Source: Arthrobacter sp. SLBN-100 (lineage in GTDB: Bacteria > Actinomycetota > Actinomycetes > Actinomycetales > Micrococcaceae). From it: a stretch of DNA of 64,000 nt. A program made the position numbers and the translations under genes. This document shows, one piece after another, positions 8,682 to 19,236 of the stretch (positions are counted from its first letter, which is position 1; every line of letters begins with the position of its first letter). The stretch covers positions 2,170,001-2,234,000 of the forward strand of contig NZ_VFMY01000001.1 in the NCBI RefSeq assembly GCF_006715305.1, read 5' to 3'. The notes below the pieces were generated by a model, which was not told the origin of the DNA, did no database searches, and saw nothing but the letters and a program-made list of their open reading frames with translations.

Positions 8682-9446
8682 TCAGCCGCGGCCGATGAAC
8701 GGCATGCCCGCCGCGGTGATCACCACGGACCCCACACTTGCCGACGGCGGCATGTTGGCCATCATCAGGACCGCGCGGGCAGCATCCTCCACCGGGAAAG
8801 TGGGCTCAACCCGGCGGCTGCCGTCGGCCTGGAGCGCCCCCGCGCCCACGCCGATGGTGTCCATGATCTCCGTGGCCGTGTTGCCGATGTCGATCTGTCC
8901 GCAGGTGATGCCGAACCCCCGCCCGTCCAGTTCGATGCTTTTGGTCAGCCCGGTCATGGCGTGCTTCGTAACGGCGTAGGCCACCGTCCGTGGGCGCGGC
9001 GAGTGCGCGGAGATGGAACCGTTGTTGATGATCCGGCCGCCCTGCGGATCCTGCGCCTTCATGGCGCGGACGGCGGCCGCGGCGCAGAGCATGGACCCCG
9101 TCAGGTTTACCGCGAGGGTAGCGTCCCAGTCGGCCAGCGAGATCTCGTCCACGCTGGCCGCCGGACCAAAAACGCCGGCGTTGTTGAACAGCAGGTCCAC
9201 CCGCCCCCACCTCTGGCGGGTGGCCTGGAAAAGGTGCTCGACGTCGTCGGGCCGGGTGACGTCACAGGTGACCGGAAGGGCATGCGGATGGCCGTCCGCC
9301 GTCTCCACCAGCTGCTGTTCGCGCCGGCCGGCGAGGGCAACGGCGTAGCCGTCGGCCAGGAGGAGGCGGGCGACCGCCCGGCCGATGCCGGAACCCGCTC
9401 CGGTGACCACTGCGATCCGGCCCTGCTGCTTCTGCGTGCTTCCCAT
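8682..9446 (-). CDS. SDR-family oxidoreductase
   Basis: A 254-residue classical short-chain dehydrogenase. It has [10 protein letters not shown] (cofactor glycine motif), NNAGVFG, a catalytic serine in NNGSISAHS, and YAVTKHA (Tyr-x-x-x-Lys). The start at 9446 is preceded by GGAGAG; a longer frame to 9503 has no ribosome-binding site. The cofactor is probably NADP given the AGRREQQ segment after strand 2. The substrate is unknown. It is divergent from aceE. Confidence 0.9.
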   Translation of the reverse strand: MGSTQKQQGRIAVVTGAGSGIGRAVARLLLADGYAVALAGRREQQLVETADGHPHALPVTCDVTRPDDVEHLFQATRQRWGRVDLLFNNAGVFGPAASVDEISLADWDATLAVNLTGSMLCAAAAVRAMKAQDPQGGRIINNGSISAHSPRPRTVAYAVTKHAMTGLTKSIELDGRGFGITCGQIDIGNTATEIMDTIGVGAGALQADGSRRVEPTFPVEDAARAVLMMANMPPSASVGSVVITAAGMPFIGRG

Positions 9447-9496
9447 TCCACTCTCCTTCTCGCGGTCACAATTGACCATTCCACCTAGTCTAGCTA

Positions 9497-9535
9497 ATCT
9501 CACTAAGCGAAATAGTTTTCTCGTAATATGAGAAA
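9497..9535. promoter_or_regulatory. Candidate operators upstream of aceE
   Basis: Two elements lie in the SDR-aceE spacer. On the minus strand 9497-9513 reads ATTTCGCTTAGTGAGAT, close to a motif that recurs before the purine-catabolism genes (22817, 24801, 24879). At 9517-9535 TTTCTC and GAGAAA form an inverted repeat around a 7-nt centre. Either could bind a regulator of pyruvate dehydrogenase. Confidence 0.45.
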
Positions 9536-9570
9536 GAGTGCCTAGTATTCAACGACGAAATGAGGCTGCC

Positions 9571-12324
<2,754 letters not shown>

Positions 12325-12341
12325 AGGGACAGGAACTCCGC

Positions 12342-12347
12342 TAAGGT
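12342..12347 (+). promoter_or_regulatory. -10 box for a leaderless transcript of the MocA-like gene
   Basis: TAAGGT lies exactly 6 nt before the ATG at 12354; no Shine-Dalgarno is present in between. Confidence 0.5.
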
Positions 12348-12353
12348 GCAGCT

Positions 12354-12953
12354 ATGGGGAACACGGATGCCACCAGGACCACGGGGATTGTGCTCGCGGC
12401 CGGCGCCGGCACCAGGCTGGGCAAAGGCCCCAAGGCCCTGCTTCCGTATCACGGCCGGCCGCTCGTGGAATCGGTCGCCGGGGCGCTGCTCGGCGGCGGC
12501 TGCCGGGAGGTTGTGGTGGTCCTGGGGGCAGGTGCCCGGGACGTCGAGGCCGTCGCCGAACTGGACCGCTACCGGACCGTCGTGAACCATGAATGGGCGT
12601 CAGGGATGGGCAGTTCCCTCCTGCTCGGCAACACCTTTGCCGATCCCCGTGACCATCTGATGGTCGCCCTCGTCGACCAGCCGGGCATAACCACCCGGAC
12701 GGTGGAGCGGCTGCTTGCAGCCCACCGTCCTGGCCGGATCACCGCAGCCGCTTACGACCAAGGCCGCCGCCGGGGGCATCCGCTGGTCATCGACGCCGGG
12801 CTCCGGGACCGCGTGGCCGTCACAGTAACGGGCGACGCCGGGGCGCGCGGCTTCCTACGGGCCCATCCGGAGCTGGTGGACGAGGTGGACTGCAGCGACC
12901 TCTCCAGCGGACTGGATGTTGACACGCCGGCGCAGCTGTACCTCCTGGGTTAG
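12354..12953 (+). CDS. MobA/MocA-like nucleotidyltransferase (molybdenum cofactor)
   Basis: A 199-residue NTP-transferase-like protein. It starts with GIVLAAGAGTRLGKGPKALLPYHGRPLVE, the nucleotide-binding signature, and has WASGMGSSLLLG and VALVDQPGIT further on. The GMGSSL and DQPG motifs are typical of MocA-type CTP:molybdopterin cytidylyltransferases, which make the cytosine-dinucleotide cofactor of xanthine-dehydrogenase-family enzymes. The xanthine dehydrogenase genes are about 3 kb away, which fits. Its stop overlaps the convergent glycosylase stop by four bases. Confidence 0.83.
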   Translation: MGNTDATRTTGIVLAAGAGTRLGKGPKALLPYHGRPLVESVAGALLGGGCREVVVVLGAGARDVEAVAELDRYRTVVNHEWASGMGSSLLLGNTFADPRDHLMVALVDQPGITTRTVERLLAAHRPGRITAAAYDQGRRRGHPLVIDAGLRDRVAVTVTGDAGARGFLRAHPELVDEVDCSDLSSGLDVDTPAQLYLLG

Positions 12954-13603
12954 CGGCGGATCACCCCGGTGCTTAACAGCTCCTCCAGGCCCTGCTTGAA
13001 ACCGGTTCTTCCGCCGTGGGAGGGGTGCCGGACTTTTGGCACCTCCATTCCACTGGACAGCAGGCTGCGGTGTGCCACGTTGCCTACGGCCACCACTGTT
13101 TTAATGCTGAACAGCTCCGCGAGCGACTGCCAGAACGAGATCCCGAGCCTGGCGTCGGCAACCGTCGGCGTCCGGCTGGACTGCGGCTTCCCAGGAAGAT
13201 GGGTATGCCAGGGGCACGCACTCCACAGCAGGGGCAGGAACTGCAGTTCGGCCAGGACTTCCCACATCACGGTCGCCGTGGGCTCGGCCGCGACCTCCGC
13301 GGCCTCCGGCGGCAGCGAGTAGCCCTTGCCCGGGCCGAACAGGCCGAAGCTGTTGGCCGGCCCCTGGAACATGGTGCGGTTGGTGAACGGAACCCCGGTG
13401 ATCCTCATACCCCTGAAACCCGGGGCCTCGCCCAGCAGCAGCACCTTGGGCGAGCGGTCCAGCATCTCCTCGAGGTAAAGCTCCAGGTTCCAACGGCGCA
13501 GTGCGTTCTCCGGAACTGCAGGGTCAAAAAAGTTGTTGCAATCAGTCCCTGTTTCCACCGTCGCCAGCCGGTCTATAAAGGCGCCGATGGCAGAGCCGGT
13601 CAT
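12950..13603 (-). CDS. Uracil-DNA glycosylase superfamily protein
   Basis: A 217-residue protein starting at ATG 13603, which overlaps the stop of the preceding HEAT-repeat gene (ATGA). It has the uracil-DNA glycosylase-fold motifs LLLGEAPGFRGMRITGVPFTN (water-activating/uracil-binding loop) near residue 50 and VRHPSHGG near residue 195, the counterpart of the HPSP leucine-loop motif. The central WSACPWHTHLPGKPQSSR is not typical of UDG families 1-4. The enzyme is predicted to excise a damaged base; specificity cannot be assigned. The longer upstream frame is a shadow. Confidence 0.75.
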   Translation of the reverse strand: MTGSAIGAFIDRLATVETGTDCNNFFDPAVPENALRRWNLELYLEEMLDRSPKVLLLGEAPGFRGMRITGVPFTNRTMFQGPANSFGLFGPGKGYSLPPEAAEVAAEPTATVMWEVLAELQFLPLLWSACPWHTHLPGKPQSSRTPTVADARLGISFWQSLAELFSIKTVVAVGNVAHRSLLSSGMEVPKVRHPSHGGRTGFKQGLEELLSTGVIRR

Positions 13604-14340
13604 GCTTCGGAGTGATTCAGGATGGCGGCCACGCGGTCCGCTGCCGGGGCGTCCGCCTTGGCCAGGCGGGCCTTTCGGAGGTTTTCGCGCACGATCCAGC
13701 GCACGTCCTTGTCCTGGCTGGCTGCCCATCTCTCCAGGCGCGGGAAGCCCGTGGCCGGCCAGGCGGCCACGGCGACGCTCCAGCAGTAGCCGAGCCCCTG
13801 GCGCAGCACGCGGAACTGTTCCGCCCGCCGCGACGCCGGATCCGTTCCTTCGACTGAAGCCGTGATCAGCTCGAGGACCTCCACGGCCTTGGCTGCATCT
13901 TCCGGCGCGCGGAGCAGGCGGGGTTCGCAGATCCCGGCCGCTATGGCGCGCTGCACCAAGGGTCCATCGTCCAGCCATTGTTCCGTTAAAGCCCACAACG
14001 CCGGCATGTCCGCATCCCCCAGCCGCTGGAGGGCCATGGCAACGCCCTCACGGACCCGCCAACGGTCGTCTTCGGCCAGCACCCTCAGGCTTTCGGCAGC
14101 GTCCGGATCGCCTTCAGCAACCAGGCGGCCGAAGCCGACGGCGCCACACACGGCAAGGTACTCGTCCGGACTCTGGGCGAACAGGCGGATCAGGTCAGGA
14201 TCCGCCACGTCGCCGAACGCCTCAGCCAGTTCGATGTTGCCGCGGGGGCCGGGCAGCCCTGACTCGGCGCCGAGGTAGGCCACCCATTGCCCCGGCGGGA
14301 GCGATTCCAGCACAGCCCGATAATCCGACCGCTTGGTCAC
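13600..14340 (-). CDS. HEAT-repeat protein related to AlkD/AlkC-type repair proteins
   Basis: A 246-residue all-helical protein made of HEAT-like pairs, for example DPDAAESLRVLAEDDRWRVREGVAMALQRLG and WAASQDKDVRWIVRENLRKARLA. The pattern W-R-V-R-E-G-V-A and W-I-V-R-E-N-L resembles the DNA-alkylation-repair HEAT family, but I cannot identify catalytic Asp/Trp residues with confidence. It overlaps the downstream glycosylase gene by four bases, so the two are translated together and may act together on DNA. Confidence 0.7.
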   Translation of the reverse strand: MTKRSDYRAVLESLPPGQWVAYLGAESGLPGPRGNIELAEAFGDVADPDLIRLFAQSPDEYLAVCGAVGFGRLVAEGDPDAAESLRVLAEDDRWRVREGVAMALQRLGDADMPALWALTEQWLDDGPLVQRAIAAGICEPRLLRAPEDAAKAVEVLELITASVEGTDPASRRAEQFRVLRQGLGYCWSVAVAAWPATGFPRLERWAASQDKDVRWIVRENLRKARLAKADAPAADRVAAILNHSEA

Positions 14341-14390
14341 CGGTCACCTCCTCGCCCCCGACGTGCGCCTGGCCCCGGAGACCCCTTCCG

Positions 14391-15371
14391 CTACCAGCGC
14401 GGGTGGATGGCCTCGCGGAAGTAGTGGTCGTAGATCCAGCGGACGCCGCCGTCGAACTCTTCAGTGACGCCCACGGATGCCGCGGCAGCATTCGCCGCCG
14501 CCTGCTCAACGTTGCGTGCCCCGGGGATCACCGTGGTGACGCCGTCCTGCGCCGCGATCCAGGCGATGGCCGCCTGGGCAGTGCTGGCGCCGGCCGGAAC
14601 CAACTGCTCGAACTCCTTCACGGCCTTCAGCCCCAGCTCGTAGTCCACGCCCGAGAACGTTTCGCCGACGTCGAAGGAGTCGCCGTTGCGGTTGTAGTTC
14701 CGGTGGTCGTTCTCGGCGAAGGTGGTCTCTTTGGTGTATTTGCCGGAGAGCAGGCCGGACGCGAGCGGCACACGCGCAATGATGCCCACGTTGGCTGCCT
14801 TCGCCGCCGGAAGGACCTCATCCAGGGGCTTGAGCCGGAAAGCATTCAGGATGATCTGGACGGAGGCCGTCCCCTCGTGGCGGATTGCTTCCAGGGCCTC
14901 GTCGGTGCGCTCCACGCTGACGCCGTAGTTGCGGATGGCGCCCTCGGACACCAAGGTGTCCAGGGCGTCATAGACTTCGGCGTTGCTGTATACCGCAGTG
15001 GGCGGGCAGTGCAGCTGGACCAGGTCCAGGGTGTCGGTGCCCAGGTTCTTCCGTGACCGGTCCACCCATTGGCGGAAGTTGGCCAGCGTATAGTGCTCCG
15101 GCTTCTGGTCCACGCGGCGGCCCATCTTCGTGGCTACCGTGATGTCCAGCCCCGGGTTGTCTGCGAGGAACTTGCCGATAGCCTGCTCGCTCCTGCCGTC
15201 ACCATAGACGTCGGCGGTGTCAAAGAAATTCACTCCCGCTTCAACGGAAGCAGCCAGGATTGCCTGTGCCTGCGCCGGGTCCACATTGCCCCAATCCGCG
15301 CCAAGCTGCCAGGTTCCCAGCCCCACGATGGAGATGTTCCGTCCGGTCTTGCCTAAAATCCGATGTTCCAT
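14391..15371 (-). CDS. Aldo/keto reductase
   Basis: A 326-residue TIM-barrel NADPH oxidoreductase. The catalytic tetrad is visible: Asp in FFDTADVYGDGRSE (with Tyr four residues on), Lys in TVATKMGRR and His in LVQLHCPP. The C-terminal cofactor segment IPGARNVEQAAANA follows. It resembles the YajO/IolS-type general stress AKRs. Substrate unknown. A near-consensus -10 (TATAGT) sits 6 nt before its ATG. Confidence 0.92.
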   Translation of the reverse strand: MEHRILGKTGRNISIVGLGTWQLGADWGNVDPAQAQAILAASVEAGVNFFDTADVYGDGRSEQAIGKFLADNPGLDITVATKMGRRVDQKPEHYTLANFRQWVDRSRKNLGTDTLDLVQLHCPPTAVYSNAEVYDALDTLVSEGAIRNYGVSVERTDEALEAIRHEGTASVQIILNAFRLKPLDEVLPAAKAANVGIIARVPLASGLLSGKYTKETTFAENDHRNYNRNGDSFDVGETFSGVDYELGLKAVKEFEQLVPAGASTAQAAIAWIAAQDGVTTVIPGARNVEQAAANAAAASVGVTEEFDGGVRWIYDHYFREAIHPRW

Positions 15372-15377
15372 CCCTCG

Positions 15378-15383
15378 ACTATA
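15378..15383 (-). promoter_or_regulatory. -10 box for a leaderless aldo/keto reductase transcript
   Basis: Read on the minus strand, TATAGT is followed by six bases (CGAGGG) and the ATG at 15371. The six bases could double as a weak ribosome-binding site if transcription starts upstream. Confidence 0.55.
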
Positions 15384-15466
15384 TGGTGTGGCTGCGCAGC
15401 CGCTGGAATCTTACGGCCCCCGCCGCGCCGATGATGCCGCCGCCGCACGGGCCCGCACGTTGATCC

Positions 15467-18298
15467 TCAGATGGCTGAGCGCTGCAGGTTGGGTACCAGC
15501 CCCGCTTCCTTGAGTCCCAGGTAGATCTTGTCCCGCGCAATGGGCAGTGCAGCGAAGCGCACCCCGGTGGCGTTGCGGATGGCGTTCGCCAAGGCCGGCG
15601 CCACCGGATTGAAGGGGCTTTCGCTCATGGACTTGGCACCCAGCGGCCCCAGCTTGTCGTTGGTGTCCGCGAAGTACACTTCGCTGCGCGGCACGTCCGC
15701 AAAGGTGGGGATGTGGTACTGCCTCAGGATGTCCGTGGTGACCCGGCCGGCGTCGTCAACCACCACCTCCTCATACAGAGCCGCACCGATGGCCTGCGCA
15801 ATCCCGCCCTCGATCTGGCCGCGGCACTGGCGCGGGTTCACCACCACGCCGGCGTCCGCCGCCTGCACGCTCTGCAGGATTTTCAGCTCGCCGGTGCCGC
15901 GGTTCACCGCTACCCGGAAGCCGTGCACGTTGAAGGCCACGGATCTCGGCGTCCCGCCCCAGCGCCCTTCCGCTGCGAGTTCGACGCCGGCTTCCGCAGC
16001 CGCCCGCGCAAGTTCAGCCAGTGCCACGGACGCTCCGTCGATGATGACGGCGTCGCCGTCAAGGACGCACGCGGACGCCTGCGTCTGGTGGATCCCCGCC
16101 GCGAAAGCGCGGATCCGCACGGCCAGTTCCTCGGCGGCGGCCAGCGTTGCCTTTCCGGCAACCACCGTCCCGGCCGAACCGAACGCACCGGTATCGTGCT
16201 CCACCAGGTCGGTATCGGATTGACGCACCGCTACCCGTGCCGCTTCCGTGGACAGCGCCGTGGCCGCCAGTTGCGCGTGGACGGTGGTGGTGCCGTTGCC
16301 GAACTCGGCGGTTCCGACGTCAGCCTGGTACGTCCCGTCCGGCAGGAGCCGGAGCCTGGAGTGGGCAAAGTGGCCGCGCGGGGGCACGGTGTCAATCATG
16401 GACAGCGCCGTCCCCTCGCCTGTGAGCCAGTCCGGCCCCAGTTCGTCCAGGCCGGCGGCCCGGTAACGCTCGCGGCCGCGGGCCAGTGCGTCCCGGACGA
16501 GGTCCAGGCATTGGTCCAGCCCGTAGCTCCCATAGTGGACGTCCTCCTCGGGGTCCGGCTGGGTGGACAGCATCCGGTCGCCTTCGCGCACCATGTTCCG
16601 GCGGCGGAATTCCGAGGGATCCATCCCGATGCCAGCCGCGAGCTCGTCCATGGCGGATTCGATGGCGAAGATCATCTGGCTCAGCCCGTAGCCGCGGAAG
16701 GCCCCGGCCGGAACCGTGTTGGTGTACATCGCGTGGGCGTCCACCTTTTTGTTGGCGCAGTTGTAGACGCTCAAGGATTCGCCGCAGCCGTGGAACATCA
16801 CACCCGGCCCGTGGTTGCCGTAGGCGCCGGTGTTGGTCAGGACATCCAGTTCCAGGGCTGTCAGCCGGCCGTCATTACTGGTGCCGGCGCGGAGTTTGAT
16901 GGTGAACGGATGCCGCGTGGTGGTGGCGGTGAACTGCTCGGTCCTGGTCAATTCGAGCTGGACCGGCCGGCCTAATTTCAGGGCCGCGAGCGCCGCGATG
17001 TCCTCGGTCAGGACTTCCTGCTTGCCGCCAAAACCGCCGCCCACCCGGCCAGCCACCACGTGGACCTGCTCTTCAGGAAGCTTGAAGACCCGGCACAGGG
17101 TGCGCCGGACCAAGAAGGGAACCTGGCTGGAGGTGCGGACCTGAAGGCGTCCCTCGCTGTCCACCGACGCGATGGCCGCGTGGGTTTCCAGGGCAACGTG
17201 CTGGACGCGTTGGGTTTGGTACGTCTGTTCGTGGATGAAGTCGGCCTGGGCGAAGCCCTCGGCCACGCTCCCCAGTTCGGAGTGCAGCTCGGCCACCACG
17301 TTGCGTTCCGGGCGGGAAATGCGCGACACCGGTCCCTCCTTGTCCCCGTGCACCAGCGGCGCACCGGGGACCAGTGCATCCTGCGGTGTAAAGACAGCGG
17401 GCAGTTCCTGGTATTCAACTTCCAGTGCCCGCACTCCAGCTTCGGCGGCGGCTACTGTTTCAGCCACCACCGCGGCAACGCGCTGGCCCCGGAACCTCAC
17501 CACGTCATCGAGCACACGCGTGTCGTCAGGGTCATCGGTAAACAGTTCGTGCTGGGCGGTTGAAAACAGCTGTTCCGGAGCGTCCTGGTGGGTGAAGACG
17601 GCCAGCACGCCGGGGACCTTCATCGCGGCGTCAGTGTTGATGGACAGCACCCGGGCGTGCGCGTGCGGCGAGCGCAGGAGTTTGAGGTGGAGCAGGCCCT
17701 GCAGCTGGTCTGCCGGAACGTCCAGGGTGTAGCGGGCGGTGCCGGTAACCACTGCCCGGCTGGCAGGTGCGGGGACGTCGTCGCCCAGCTGCCCGGGCTC
17801 GGGATCCGGCTGCCCTGCTCCCGCTATCCCTGAGCCCTGCCCTTTCGGATCGGGATGGCCGGCCTGTCCGCAGACTGCGTCGGAGATGGCCCGGTATCCG
17901 GTGCAGCGGCAGAGGTTTCCCTTGAGGTTCCGGGGCAGGTTCTCCGTCTGTTCGTCGTCGAACGTTGCGGCCGTCATCACCATGCCCGCGGTACAGAACC
18001 CGCACTGGAAGCCCTGCCGCTCCATAAACTGCTGCTGGACAGGGTGGAGCTCCGCGCCGTCGCCTACAGTTAAAGCCAGACCCTCGATAGTGGTGACAGC
18101 GTGCCCCTCTGCCCGGATGGCGGGGTAGATGCAGCTGTGCACTGGAGTGCCGTCCACGTGCACCGTGCAGGCTCCGCAGTCGCCGCCGTCGCAGCCCTTC
18201 TTGACGCCGAGGTTGCCTTGCTCCCGCAGGAAGGTGCGCAAGCACTGGCCGGGGCGCGGCGCAATCCCAGCCGATACGCCGTTGATCTCAATGGCCAT
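15467..18298 (-). CDS. Xanthine dehydrogenase, fused 2Fe-2S and molybdopterin subunit
   Basis: A 943-residue fusion. Residues 1-160 are the iron-sulfur domain: CDGGDCGACTVH binds the plant-type cluster, and QCGFCTAGMVM with CRCTGY binds the second. After a proline/glycine-rich linker the rest is the molybdopterin subunit (RYTLDVP, GRVGGGFGGKQEVL, AGAFRGYGLSQ, and a C-terminal GAKSMSESPF with the catalytic Glu region). The enzyme hydroxylates hypoxanthine/xanthine to urate. In most bacteria these domains are separate chains or lie either side of the FAD domain. Start at ATG 18298 is 2 bp after the FAD-subunit stop; the open frame upstream of it is out of register with any real protein. Confidence 0.92.
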   Translation of the reverse strand: MAIEINGVSAGIAPRPGQCLRTFLREQGNLGVKKGCDGGDCGACTVHVDGTPVHSCIYPAIRAEGHAVTTIEGLALTVGDGAELHPVQQQFMERQGFQCGFCTAGMVMTAATFDDEQTENLPRNLKGNLCRCTGYRAISDAVCGQAGHPDPKGQGSGIAGAGQPDPEPGQLGDDVPAPASRAVVTGTARYTLDVPADQLQGLLHLKLLRSPHAHARVLSINTDAAMKVPGVLAVFTHQDAPEQLFSTAQHELFTDDPDDTRVLDDVVRFRGQRVAAVVAETVAAAEAGVRALEVEYQELPAVFTPQDALVPGAPLVHGDKEGPVSRISRPERNVVAELHSELGSVAEGFAQADFIHEQTYQTQRVQHVALETHAAIASVDSEGRLQVRTSSQVPFLVRRTLCRVFKLPEEQVHVVAGRVGGGFGGKQEVLTEDIAALAALKLGRPVQLELTRTEQFTATTTRHPFTIKLRAGTSNDGRLTALELDVLTNTGAYGNHGPGVMFHGCGESLSVYNCANKKVDAHAMYTNTVPAGAFRGYGLSQMIFAIESAMDELAAGIGMDPSEFRRRNMVREGDRMLSTQPDPEEDVHYGSYGLDQCLDLVRDALARGRERYRAAGLDELGPDWLTGEGTALSMIDTVPPRGHFAHSRLRLLPDGTYQADVGTAEFGNGTTTVHAQLAATALSTEAARVAVRQSDTDLVEHDTGAFGSAGTVVAGKATLAAAEELAVRIRAFAAGIHQTQASACVLDGDAVIIDGASVALAELARAAAEAGVELAAEGRWGGTPRSVAFNVHGFRVAVNRGTGELKILQSVQAADAGVVVNPRQCRGQIEGGIAQAIGAALYEEVVVDDAGRVTTDILRQYHIPTFADVPRSEVYFADTNDKLGPLGAKSMSESPFNPVAPALANAIRNATGVRFAALPIARDKIYLGLKEAGLVPNLQRSAI

Positions 18299-18300
18299 GA

Positions 18301-19236
18301 TCAGGCCCCTTCCTGCTGTGGGTAAAGTCCCTGGGCGTCGTGTCCACGGTCCGACGGCGGCCAGAAGTCGCCGGAGACCCGGAACCCGGGAGCCCCTGCA
18401 GGGGCAGCGAGCTCGGCACGGATCTCCTCGGCCAATCGGTAGGTCATGTCCCTGCGCCAGGCCGGCAGCCCGTGGATGTCGTTGTGGTAAAGGTCGGCGG
18501 GGACCGCCTCGTCGAGGGCCCCTGCCAGCGTGTCCGTGTTCGGCAGCGCGTCGAAGCGCAGCTGCACGGGCCGCTTGGTGGCAGCGGTGACGGTGAGGAC
18601 AAAGGAGGTGCCGGCGTCGAGCCTTCCGATCAGCAGCACCCCGGACCTGCCGAGGTTGCTCAGCGAAAGGCGACGGAAGGCCACCCGGGAGGCAAGGGCC
18701 GACGCCGGGAGCCGGATACTGCGCAGGAGCTCGCCGGGTGCCAGGCAGTTCGTCGCGTCGCCGGTGACGAATTCGGTCACCGGGACGGTGCGGGTGGTGC
18801 TGCCGGGGCCGAGGATGGTGGCGGTGCCATCCAGTCCGGCGCAGAGCGAGATGACGGGGCCGGCGGGCAGGGACGTACACAGGTTGCCGCCCGCCGTGGA
18901 CATGTTCCACACCTTGAAGGAGGCCACGAAGGAGTCGCAGCAGGGGCGGATGAGGTCCAGTGCCGGCCAGGTGTCCGGGGAGAGGCCCCGCTGCCCGGGA
19001 AGGCTGTAAAGCTCAGCAATGGTGCAGGTGGCGGCGAGCTCGATGCCGGCATCCGTAACAGTCACCGGTGTCCAGCCGGCGGAGCCCAGGTCCAGGAGGC
19101 GCCTCAACGGCCGTGGACCAAACGCCAAGCTGCCGTAGGAGAACAGCACGGTACCGCCAGCCAGCCAAGCGTCACCGTCGCGCCATTGTGCGGGGTCGGT
19201 GGTAGGGACCACCGCCTCGATGGTGTTCATGTCCAT
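18301..19236 (-). CDS. Xanthine dehydrogenase, FAD-binding subunit
   Basis: A 311-residue FAD domain of the CO-dehydrogenase/xanthine-dehydrogenase medium-chain family. It has AGGTVLFSYG and STAGGNLCTSLPAGP, the two FAD pyrophosphate-binding motifs, and the C-terminal domain (RVAFRRLSLSNLGRSGVLLI). It passes electrons from the Fe-S clusters to NAD. Start ATG 19236 is behind AGGAGA and overlaps the end of xdhC by 10 bp. Confidence 0.9.
   Translation of the reverse strand: MDMNTIEAVVPTTDPAQWRDGDAWLAGGTVLFSYGSLAFGPRPLRRLLDLGSAGWTPVTVTDAGIELAATCTIAELYSLPGQRGLSPDTWPALDLIRPCCDSFVASFKVWNMSTAGGNLCTSLPAGPVISLCAGLDGTATILGPGSTTRTVPVTEFVTGDATNCLAPGELLRSIRLPASALASRVAFRRLSLSNLGRSGVLLIGRLDAGTSFVLTVTAATKRPVQLRFDALPNTDTLAGALDEAVPADLYHNDIHGLPAWRRDMTYRLAEEIRAELAAPAGAPGFRVSGDFWPPSDRGHDAQGLYPQQEGA

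Noticed and set aside
18299..18910. An N-terminal extension of the fused xanthine dehydrogenase subunit
   Set aside because: This part lies over the FAD-subunit gene in another frame; the real Fe-S domain begins at ATG 18298 with MAIEING.
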